Assembly: GCA_016721315.1 (NCBI GenBank)
Contig: JADKIL010000003.1
Coordinates: 682,001 to 746,000, forward strand
Origin: Candidatus Villigracilis vicinus
GTDB lineage: Bacteria > Chloroflexota > Anaerolineae > Anaerolineales > Villigracilaceae
Reading direction: 5' to 3'
DNA: 64,000 nucleotides
The position numbers and the translations under genes were made by a program. The notes under the pieces are model-generated. The model was not told the origin of the DNA, did no database searches, and was given only the letters and a program-made list of their open reading frames with translations. This document shows, in pieces, positions 6,952 through 14,519 of this stretch. Numbering within the stretch: position 1 is the first letter of the stretch; every line of letters starts with the position of its first letter.

Positions 6952-8754
6952 TTATAACTGACAGAAACGATCCACGCGTTTGCCGATGATGGCGAGACTA
7001 TCTGCCCAGAACTTTTTGGTGCGAATATTGATACCGAATTTGTCGGCGAGTTCTGCTGCAGGTACCTGACCGGTCGAGGCGAGTAGTTCTTTGTAGGCGG
7101 GCACAAAATCTGCGCCGCGCTTTTGGTAGACGGCGTATAAACCGGTGGCAAAGAGCAGACCAAAGGCGTATGGATAATTGTAGAAGGATGTATCGGTGCG
7201 GTAGTAATGCGGCTTCCAGGTCCACATGAATTTTTGCAGGTACTTTTCATCCAACCCATCGCCGAAAGTGGCTTTCTGGGCATTCTCCATGATCTGATTT
7301 AACTCATCGGCAGAGAGTTCCGATTTTGCGCGGCGCTCGAAAACTTCCTTCTCGAATAAATAGCGCGAATAGATATCCACTACCACCTGTGAGGCATTGT
7401 TCATCTGTGCTTCAAGGATGGCAAGCACTTCCTGTGGATCGCTTGTCTTTTCCAATGCGGCTTCAGTGGCGATGGTCTCGCACATAATGGAGGCGGTTTC
7501 GGCAAGGGTCATGGGGGTGGCTTGCTGAAGCTCGGTCTTGTCGGCTTGATAGGCGCATTCGTTATGGAAAGCATGCCCGATCTCATGTGCCAGCGTGCTG
7601 ACCTGGTCGAACGAGCCGTCAAAGTTGGCGAGGATGCGGCTTTCCTTTACTGCGGGTACGCCCATGCAGAATGCGCCGCCGCGTTTGCCTTCGCGCTGTT
7701 CACCGTCGATCCAATTGTTGTCAAAGGTGCGTTTGGCAAAGGCGCCCAACTCAGGCGAGAATTTGTTGAAGTTTTCCACAATGAAGTCGCGGGCTTCATC
7801 CCACGAATACACCTTGTCGGTTTTTCCGAGCGGGGCGTAGAGATCCCACCAGGCGAGTTGTTCCTTGCCGATCAACTTCGCTTTGTGTTTGAAGTAGCGG
7901 CGGAACATGGGAAATGAATCTTTCATTGCGCTGAGCATGGCTTCAAGGGTGCTGCGGTCCATACGGGCAACATCAATGGAAGCATGCAGGTTGTCTTCTC
8001 GTCCGCGCTTTTTGTCGAGGACGATCGCCTCGCCTTTGACGCCGTTCATGCAGGAAGCGAGCGTTTCTTGTACGCCTGCCCAGGCGATATTTTCCGCTTC
8101 GTACCCGCGGCGGCGAACGGATTCATCGGGGTGTGAGCGCAGGTTGATGAGCGCAGGCATGGGCATTTTTTGCACTTTGCCATCGAGTTCAAAATCCACT
8201 GTCATTTGGGAGGTGAGCTGACCCTGCAGTTTGCCAAATGCGTTGCCGCCGCTTAGGGTTAGTTCGGCAGCGAGGGTTTCTTCGGCTTCGCTCATCAAGT
8301 ATTTGGATTGCTCCGCCGCTTCAAACAAGATGAATTCGTGGGCTTTGGCAGAGACATTGGTATTGACCGCTTTTTTGATGGCGGGTTTGCCGAGTGTGCC
8401 TGCCCAGGCGGTGAACTTTGTATTGAGCACACTTGCCTGTACACTCATCTGTTCATATTCCGAGAGAATGCGCATGGCTTCTTTATTACGTGAGTCGGTG
8501 GTGATGAAGGAGTAGATATAAGCCCCAATGGTGCTTGAAAGTTCAAGGAGAGCGTTGAAGCGGTCTGTGGATTCACCGAGAAGTTTGCCAAGCTTTTTGG
8601 GGTCGGTCTTGGCGTTGGCTTTTTCGGCTTTCTTTAAGAAGGCTTCAAGCTCATCCAACAGAGACTTGTATTTTTTGATGGCAGACTTGAACTGCTTTGA
8701 ATCAAGAGCAGGATAGACATTGGACAAATCCCAACGAGAGGCGGATACGGTCAT
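6952..8754 (-). CDS. M3 family oligoendopeptidase (PepF-like)
   Basis: Zinc metallopeptidase of 600 residues that cleaves short peptides in the cytosol. The zinc site is LAHEIGHAFHNE (HEXXH, about residues 390-394), with the downstream glutamate in METxxCETIATEA-like sequence (MCETIATEAAL). The N-terminal helical region SRWDLSNVYPALDS is typical of the pepF/M3 family. The ATG at 8754 has AAGGAGAA upstream; the longer open frame to 8850 overlaps the next gene and has no family match. It lies between the rhodanese gene and the UspA fusion gene, both on the same strand. Confidence 0.94.
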   Translation of the reverse strand: MTVSASRWDLSNVYPALDSKQFKSAIKKYKSLLDELEAFLKKAEKANAKTDPKKLGKLLGESTDRFNALLELSSTIGAYIYSFITTDSRNKEAMRILSEYEQMSVQASVLNTKFTAWAGTLGKPAIKKAVNTNVSAKAHEFILFEAAEQSKYLMSEAEETLAAELTLSGGNAFGKLQGQLTSQMTVDFELDGKVQKMPMPALINLRSHPDESVRRRGYEAENIAWAGVQETLASCMNGVKGEAIVLDKKRGREDNLHASIDVARMDRSTLEAMLSAMKDSFPMFRRYFKHKAKLIGKEQLAWWDLYAPLGKTDKVYSWDEARDFIVENFNKFSPELGAFAKRTFDNNWIDGEQREGKRGGAFCMGVPAVKESRILANFDGSFDQVSTLAHEIGHAFHNECAYQADKTELQQATPMTLAETASIMCETIATEAALEKTSDPQEVLAILEAQMNNASQVVVDIYSRYLFEKEVFERRAKSELSADELNQIMENAQKATFGDGLDEKYLQKFMWTWKPHYYRTDTSFYNYPYAFGLLFATGLYAVYQKRGADFVPAYKELLASTGQVPAAELADKFGINIRTKKFWADSLAIIGKRVDRFCQL

Positions 8755-8803
8755 AAAAATTCTCCTTGACTGGAAAGATGAATGAAGTATATCAAAGGGG
8801 GGA

Positions 8804-10468
8804 TTAACGGCAGATGAAGGTTGGCACGGTCGATTCGCGCAGGGTGGCATCCACCATGCTGCCGACCAGCACTTGTTGCAGTTTGTTGCCGCTATGGCTG
8901 CCCATCAAGATCAGGTCGGTGTTATATTCGGCGGCGATATCGGTCAGGTGGCGTGGTTCTTTCTGCTCACTGAGAATGTATTTTGCTTCCACTTCATGGA
9001 ATTCAAAGTAACGGCGGGCATATTCCTGCACATCGGCTTTGAGTTTTCCATCTCCGCGGGCGGTGAATACTGTTACTTCGGTCTTCCACATTTCGGCGAG
9101 ATAGGCGGCGACGAACAAGGCTTCTTTGGATAGGTCCGAACCATCGAAGGCGAGCAGGGCACGTTCGATGGGGGTTGCCCGGGCAGGGACCGTGAGCAGC
9201 GGGCGGGATGCTCTTTCGATCATGGCACGAAAGGGAGAATTCAATACGGAAAGCCCGGAGCCCGGCGGATTGGTGAGTTTTACGATGATCAGATCGGTGA
9301 CAATGGCTCGTTCGATGATCCTTTGGGTAATGTCGCCTACATCCACCGCCAGACTGCCTTGCACACCGGCATCTTTGCAGGCTTGGGCAAAACGTTGTTT
9401 GATCGCTTGTGCCTGTTCGCTTTCTACATCGTCTTTGCTTTCAACAATATGCAATCCGTGCAGACGGGCATTCTCGCGCCGGGCAATGACGATACCTTGT
9501 TCGAGCGCGTCCCAGCTTCCTTCGTATCCACTGAGCGGGATGAGGATGTCATCAAAAAGATGGTCAGTGTAGCGGGCAATCGTACGTGCTTTGCGCCAGC
9601 TCCCGGATTCAGAAGTGACGCTTTGTTTCAAGATCAGGTCAGTTGCAGCAACATCAGACTGAAGTTCCCAGCCGAGTTCTTTTTCGAGGGCAGCGCGGTT
9701 TTCCGAGATCCAAATGTACAAGTCGGTGATGGTGCGTTTGGGGAACCATTGCAACAGGTCGCGGTCGCGGATGGCTTCAGCCAGGGGAATGTATAGGGTG
9801 TCATACCAGCTTGCGGCGGCGTCTTGAAGCGAAGGTTCCGCTTGTTTACCATCCGCATTAAGGTAACGGCAGATGTTGATCTGTTCCATCAATTTGGCAT
9901 ATTGCCCGGGGATGGTGACGTTGAGATCGACGTTTGGGCGTGAGTCGGCGATGCCGGTTTTATCCAGAAATTCGATGTATTCGGATTTGACGATGAGATC
10001 GTCGAGATCGGTCTCGGAGGTCAGGTTGATGTCGGTCTTGAATTCAGTGACGTGCGCTTCAATGCTTGTGAGCTTTTCCTGCCGCGCAATGGAGACGCGA
10101 TGGTTGCCATCCTCTACGAAATAAACTTCGCCGACCTTGTAGACCTCAATAGGCGGTAACCCCATATTCCCTTCCATGGCGGCTTTGACGCGTGCCCAAC
10201 GCTCGCGGTCATGATCGTTGCGCGGCAGGAAGGTGCGGGTGAAATCGGTATAACGCCCCACACTGCCGACGATGGCATCAAGCGGAATGTTTTGGATGCC
10301 GCGCTCGGTGCGGCTTTGCAGCCGGAGTTTTTCCGCTACATCATTGTAGGATAAAAGCTGGTTGGACTTGCCCGTGAATCTCGCAATGACTTCCTGTATG
10401 GAGGCGCGCTGACGGGCGTTGTTGAAATCGTCAATGGCAGCCTGAAAGCTTAATGATTCTTTACTCAT
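8804..10468 (-). CDS. ParB-like nucleotidase domain fused to two universal stress protein domains
   Basis: A 554-residue cytosolic protein. Residues about 60-140 contain a ParB/Srx-like fold with the motif YFVEDGNHRVSIARQ. After a linker of roughly 150 residues, two UspA domains follow: one beginning near DHLFDDILIPLSGYEGS and one near IERALLAFDGSDLSKEA. The second keeps an ATP-binding motif of the kind G(S)xxG...GS in LMGSHSGNKLQQVLVGSM. The ATG at 10468 is used; a TTG at 10495 with AAAGGA between them is an alternative. The likely role is a nucleotide-responsive stress regulator, but neither ligand nor DNA target can be read from sequence. Confidence 0.88.
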   Translation of the reverse strand: MSKESLSFQAAIDDFNNARQRASIQEVIARFTGKSNQLLSYNDVAEKLRLQSRTERGIQNIPLDAIVGSVGRYTDFTRTFLPRNDHDRERWARVKAAMEGNMGLPPIEVYKVGEVYFVEDGNHRVSIARQEKLTSIEAHVTEFKTDINLTSETDLDDLIVKSEYIEFLDKTGIADSRPNVDLNVTIPGQYAKLMEQINICRYLNADGKQAEPSLQDAAASWYDTLYIPLAEAIRDRDLLQWFPKRTITDLYIWISENRAALEKELGWELQSDVAATDLILKQSVTSESGSWRKARTIARYTDHLFDDILIPLSGYEGSWDALEQGIVIARRENARLHGLHIVESKDDVESEQAQAIKQRFAQACKDAGVQGSLAVDVGDITQRIIERAIVTDLIIVKLTNPPGSGLSVLNSPFRAMIERASRPLLTVPARATPIERALLAFDGSDLSKEALFVAAYLAEMWKTEVTVFTARGDGKLKADVQEYARRYFEFHEVEAKYILSEQKEPRHLTDIAAEYNTDLILMGSHSGNKLQQVLVGSMVDATLRESTVPTFICR

Positions 10469-10597
10469 GGTTCTTTTAAGGATATTCCTTTCCAATGAGT
10501 ATAAGGTGAAAGAAAGCAGGCTTCAAGTGAGAAACTTTTAGAATGTAAATTTCGTCATTATAGAGTACAGTTAAATTGCAAACGAAGGAGTTTTAAT

Positions 10598-11071
10598 ATG
10601 AAACAGGATAAATTTCTAACAGGTATTCTGGTCGGCATTGGAGTATTGGTGCTTCTGGCTCTGACCCTTTTCTTCACCCGTCAGGACAAGCGGGAATATC
10701 TTGCAGAAGATACCCCAGAGGGTGTGGCGCATAATTACGCGCTGGCGGTGTTCAACAAGGATTATGAAAAAGCCTATGACTATCTTGCCGACCTGAAAAA
10801 TAAACCCACCTATGAAGAGTTCCGACAGTCTTTCCTGAATGGCATGATTGTTCCGGAAAATACCGGGCTGGATGTTGGTGAGGCACGTATCAATGGGGAT
10901 GAAGCCGTGGTGGAGTTGATTCTCTACTATTCATATAGTGATCCATTCTCCAGCCGTACTGGCTCTGTTGAACAGGCTTTATTGGTGGATCAGGACGGCA
11001 CTTGGAAGGTCAGTTCAATGCCTTATGTGTTTTGGGATTACAACTGGTATCAGGAACCTTTCCAGCCTTAA
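10598..11071 (+). CDS. Membrane-anchored hypothetical protein
   Basis: 157 residues with one N-terminal membrane helix (TGILVGIGVLVLLALTLFF) and an extracytoplasmic domain with the pattern TPEGVAHNYALAVFNKDYEK ... DGTWKVSSMPYVFWDYNWY. This resembles small NTF2-like (DUF4878-type) lipoprotein domains, though the match is only by eye. A strong AAGGAG precedes the ATG. It is followed 57 bp later by the DUF5671 protein. Confidence 0.8.
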   Translation: MKQDKFLTGILVGIGVLVLLALTLFFTRQDKREYLAEDTPEGVAHNYALAVFNKDYEKAYDYLADLKNKPTYEEFRQSFLNGMIVPENTGLDVGEARINGDEAVVELILYYSYSDPFSSRTGSVEQALLVDQDGTWKVSSMPYVFWDYNWYQEPFQP

Positions 11072-11078
11072 TGAACCA

Positions 11079-11117
11079 CGTCATTGCGAGGACACTAACT
11101 AGCTCTCCGCAATAACG
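11079..11117. repeat. Degenerate copy of a CGTCATTGCGAG hairpin repeat
   Basis: CGTCATTGCGAG (11079-11090) and CTCCGCAATAACGG (11104-11117) form an imperfect inverted pair. The same end sequences flank a fuller copy at 32200-32286. Confidence 0.55.
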
Positions 11118-11128
11118 GAAGGATATTT

Positions 11129-13042
11129 ATGAAAACAATTCGTCGTCTCTACTTTTACGCCGTTGCCTTTATTAGCATTGAAGTTGTGCTGTGGGGCATC
11201 ATCGGTCTGCTGCGTTCCATCCTTAATGCTGAAGATATTACGAACAACGCAACCAACCTGGCGCAGGCGCTTGCGCTCATCTTTGTGGGCGTGCCGATCT
11301 TCCTTATCCATTGGGCTTGGGCGCAGAATGCGTCTGCGAAAGATGCCGAAGAAAACTCTGCGAGCATCCGCGCTATTTTCCTGTATGGCATTTTGCTTGG
11401 TACCTTGGTTCCAGTGGTTCAAAATTTGCTGGCGTTCATTAACCGCACGGTTCTTTCCACCGTACATCTTTCTGCCTATCGGGCAGTGGTTGGCGGGTCG
11501 CAAACCTGGTTGGATAACCTGCTCGCCATTATCGTCAACCTGCTGATCGCTGCGTATTTCTGGAACATTCTAAAAGCCAATTGGGTCAGCTTGAACGAGA
11601 CGGAAAACTTTGCCGAGCTTCGCCGCTTGCATCGTTTTGTGTGGGTGCTGTATGGCTTGTTGATGACGGTCTATGGCGTACAGCAAGCCCTGACCTATAT
11701 CTTTTCCTTCCCAACCGGTGTGCTTGGCGATATCGGCGGGGAGACAGCCGTGAATGCGATGGCGCTGATGTTGATCGGCGCGCCGATCTGGGTCTACTCC
11801 TGGCGGCTCTTGCAAGACGCGCTGCCTGACTCTGCCGAAAAAGAGTCTTATCTACGCCTTGGGCTTCTCTATCTATTAACCCTAGGTGGTGTGATCGTCT
11901 TCCTTATTGCGGGCGGCAATTTCATTTACTCGGTGTTGCTACAGTGGTTGGGAGAAGGCGACGCATGGCTGGAATTTATCCGCAAACTGGGTGGACCCAT
12001 TTCCATTGCGCTGCCATTTGGGATGATCTGGGCATATTACAGCAAGTGGCTCAACCAGCAATTCGCCTTCGATGAAAACCTTCCCCGTCGTGCGGGCAAG
12101 CATCGTTTATATGCCTACATCCTTTCGCTCCTTGGTCTGGCCGCCACTGTGACGGGGCTACTCTCCCTCTTTTCGGTTTTGATCGACCTGACGATCGGGG
12201 ATGCGTACCTTGGCACAGGCGGGCTGAGTGAGCCGCTTTCTGGTGCCATTGCCACACTCGTAGTTGGCTTACCACTCTGGCTGATGACCTGGCGACCGAT
12301 GCAGGCGCAGGCACTGACCGACACGGATACCGGTGACCATGCCCGGCGTTCGATCATCCGCAAGTCGTACCTGTATCTCGTTTTGTTCGCTTCCGTGATC
12401 GGCGGGATGGTTGCTGCGGGAACATTGGTCTTTGACCTGGTGAATGCAGCCTTGAGCGGCGGCACAACCAACTTCTGGACGGATGTGCTCAATGAATTGA
12501 CGGCATTGATCGTTTTCATTGTTGTGCTGGTATATCACCTGCTTGCTTTGCGTTCTGATGGAGCTGCACGTGCAGATGTCCTTGCTGAGAAACAAACCCA
12601 ATTCCATGTGCTGGTTTTTGACCACGATGGGAAGTTTGGCGAGGGTGTGAGATCCATGTTCGCGAAGCGTGCGCCCGGTGTGCCGGTAATGGTGTTCAAT
12701 ATTAATGAAAAGATCCCGGCGGATGTAAAAGCAGACGTGGTGATCCTGCCTGGCTCGGTTGCCTTCAATATGCAGGAAACGGTCAAAGCGTGGCTGCGCT
12801 CATTTAGCGGGCACAAACTTATCGTCAGCGATGAAGCGGCGGGCGTATTCTGGATGAATGACCTCGAGCAGGCAGCGGATTCGGCGAAGTCTCTGGCTGA
12901 AGGGCAGGAACTGCACCCGCAATCGTCCAAACGCACGACCTCGGTTTGGACGTATATCGCCTATGTGTTTGCAGGGTTGTTCGCCTGTCAGTTGCTGTTT
13001 GGGTTGTTGATGTTCGGGGTTTCGATGGTTGCAGGGTTTTAG
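11129..13042 (+). CDS. Multi-pass membrane protein with repeated DUF5671-like units
   Basis: 637 residues with about a dozen predicted membrane helices arranged as repeated units that start RLYFYAVAFISIEVVLWGI, RLHRFVWVLYGLLMTVYGV and RLYAYILSLLGLAATVTGL and contain GVPIFLIHWAWA-like, GAPIWVYSWRLL-like and GLPLWLMTWRPM-like sequences. This is the DUF5671 pattern. A soluble C-terminal region (about residues 490-600; FHVLVFDHDGKFGEG ... KLIVSDEAAGVFWM) of alternating strands and helices precedes a last membrane helix. Function unknown. GGAAGG lies before the ATG. Confidence 0.85.
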   Translation: MKTIRRLYFYAVAFISIEVVLWGIIGLLRSILNAEDITNNATNLAQALALIFVGVPIFLIHWAWAQNASAKDAEENSASIRAIFLYGILLGTLVPVVQNLLAFINRTVLSTVHLSAYRAVVGGSQTWLDNLLAIIVNLLIAAYFWNILKANWVSLNETENFAELRRLHRFVWVLYGLLMTVYGVQQALTYIFSFPTGVLGDIGGETAVNAMALMLIGAPIWVYSWRLLQDALPDSAEKESYLRLGLLYLLTLGGVIVFLIAGGNFIYSVLLQWLGEGDAWLEFIRKLGGPISIALPFGMIWAYYSKWLNQQFAFDENLPRRAGKHRLYAYILSLLGLAATVTGLLSLFSVLIDLTIGDAYLGTGGLSEPLSGAIATLVVGLPLWLMTWRPMQAQALTDTDTGDHARRSIIRKSYLYLVLFASVIGGMVAAGTLVFDLVNAALSGGTTNFWTDVLNELTALIVFIVVLVYHLLALRSDGAARADVLAEKQTQFHVLVFDHDGKFGEGVRSMFAKRAPGVPVMVFNINEKIPADVKADVVILPGSVAFNMQETVKAWLRSFSGHKLIVSDEAAGVFWMNDLEQAADSAKSLAEGQELHPQSSKRTTSVWTYIAYVFAGLFACQLLFGLLMFGVSMVAGF

Positions 13043-13130
13043 TAATGACCCCGACGGGGTCACATGATTTTAGACCTTACCAAAAGGTGATCTCAACCCC
13101 GAAGGGGTGACATAGCTGTGTCATCCCTTC
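13043..13130. repeat. CCCCGA(C/A)GGGGT hairpin repeats
   Basis: Several short palindromes built on CCCCGACGGGG, CCCCGAAGGGG and ATCCCTTCGGGAT lie between the DUF5671 gene and the dnaN promoter, with another at about 13170-13187. They may act as weak terminators; none has a long T tract. Confidence 0.45.
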
Positions 13131-13135
13131 GGGAT

Positions 13136-13165
13136 TTGTTTTAATTTTTGCCCGTTTTCTATAAT
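13136..13165 (+). promoter_or_regulatory. Promoter of dnaN
   Basis: TTGTTT (13136-13141), 18-bp spacer, TATAAT (13160-13165), about 70 bp before the dnaN ATG. Confidence 0.65.
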
Positions 13166-13234
13166 CCTTCCATCCCTTCGGGATTGGATGATATACTTTT
13201 GAAAATTCTGACTATTCATTAAGCGAGGCGCACC

Positions 13235-14368
13235 ATGAAAGTGACTGTCCTTCAAGAGAATCTTGCCCGTGGTTTGAGCACTGTTTCGCGCGCGGTTTCG
13301 TCGCGCAGTACATTGCCGGTTTTATCGAACATTTTGATCGCAACCGATGAAGGTCGTTTGCGTCTCTCTGCCACCAATTTGGAATTGGGCATTACCTGTT
13401 GGATTCCCGCTCGCATCGACGAGAACGGTTCGACGACCGTTCCTTCTCGTACGTTCAATGATCTGGTCAATACCTTGCCGGGCGATCAGGTGCAGTTAAA
13501 CCTCGATGTGAAGTCTCAGACTTTGCATGTGAAGGGCGGCTCCTCGAACAACGATATCAAGGGCATTGATGCGCAGGAATTTCCGCCCATGCCTACGCCA
13601 GAAATGAAAGATGCCGTGCAATTGAATGTGGCTGATTTCAAAGAAATGATCCAGCAGGTGGTTTTTGCCGCTTCGACCGATGAAGCCCGCCCCGTGTTGA
13701 TGGGCGTGTTGATGCAAGTAGAAAAAGATAAAGTCACGATGGCTGCGGCAGATGGTTTCCGCCTTTCGGTCCGCAAAGGTCAACTCGCCCATGCGGTGAA
13801 GGACTCTTTCAATATCATCATCCCCTCGAGGGCATTGAACGAATTGGCGCGTGTGGCGCATGACCCCGAAGAACCCATTTATATGGCAGTCCCTAAACAG
13901 CGTGGACAGGTCATCTTCCGCGTGAAAGATGTGGAAGTGGTCTCGCAGTTGATCGATGGGACGTTCCCTGATTACCACCAGATCATTCCGCGCAATTACA
14001 AATCACGTACGCTGGTTTCGACGGCGGCATTGCTCAAGGCTTGCAAGCAAGCTGAGATCTTTGCCCGTGAAGGTTCGAACGTGGCGCGGCTCGACATCAA
14101 ACAATCCAACGGCGAAATGCAGCCCAGCGAAGTGGAAATTTCTGCGACTTCCGAAGAGACCGGCAAGAACGAGACCATCGTCGAAGCCACAGTGGATGGC
14201 AGTGGTGTGCTGATCGCCTTCAACGTCAAATTCCTGCGTGAGGCGTTGGAAGTCATCAAGACCCCGAATGTGGCGCTGGAAACAACTGCCCAGAACGCGC
14301 CGGGGGTCGTCCGCCCGGTTGGTGATGACAACTTCCTGCATGTCATCATGCCGATGCATTTGGGATAA
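13235..14368 (+). CDS. dnaN: DNA polymerase III subunit beta (sliding clamp)
   Basis: The ring-shaped processivity clamp of replication, 377 residues. The N-terminus MKVTVLQENLARGLSTVSRAVSSRSTLPVL(split) and LRLSATNLELGI are family hallmarks; the middle domain has ADGFRLSVRKG; the C-terminal domain ends with the usual VRPVGDDNFLHVIMPMHL (the equivalent of the PMRL end). GCGAGG precedes the ATG. dnaA, recF and gyrB are not adjacent; dnaN is a lone gene with its own promoter and terminator. Confidence 0.97.
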   Translation: MKVTVLQENLARGLSTVSRAVSSRSTLPVLSNILIATDEGRLRLSATNLELGITCWIPARIDENGSTTVPSRTFNDLVNTLPGDQVQLNLDVKSQTLHVKGGSSNNDIKGIDAQEFPPMPTPEMKDAVQLNVADFKEMIQQVVFAASTDEARPVLMGVLMQVEKDKVTMAAADGFRLSVRKGQLAHAVKDSFNIIIPSRALNELARVAHDPEEPIYMAVPKQRGQVIFRVKDVEVVSQLIDGTFPDYHQIIPRNYKSRTLVSTAALLKACKQAEIFAREGSNVARLDIKQSNGEMQPSEVEISATSEETGKNETIVEATVDGSGVLIAFNVKFLREALEVIKTPNVALETTAQNAPGVVRPVGDDNFLHVIMPMHLG

Positions 14369-14385
14369 GCTTGCAAGAAGATATG

Positions 14386-14417
14386 AATCCGTCAGAGTGA
14401 TATCTGGCGGATTTTTT
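14386..14417 (+). terminator. Terminator of dnaN
   Basis: AATCCGTCAG (14386-14395) pairs with CTGGCGGATT (14404-14413), followed by TTTT. Confidence 0.85.
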
Positions 14418-14440
14418 GTTATAAAATCAGACTGACTGAC

Positions 14441-14503
14441 CATGGACGACGGGCGATAGACCATCGCTTATCATCCATCATCCATGGTCTATCGTCAATT
14501 GTC
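14441..14503. repeat. Dispersed hairpin repeat, copy 1
   Basis: CGATAGACCAT (14454-14464) pairs with ATGGTCTATCG (14484-14494), and the copy ends CTATCGTCAAT. A related element with the same 11-base end occurs between pdxS and pdxT (22983-23044). Confidence 0.6.
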
Positions 14504-14519
14504 CACCACAGGTGAATCC

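Noticed and set aside
13043..13235. Replication origin next to dnaN
   Set aside because: dnaA is not adjacent and I see no cluster of DnaA boxes (TTATCCACA-type); only short GC hairpins.
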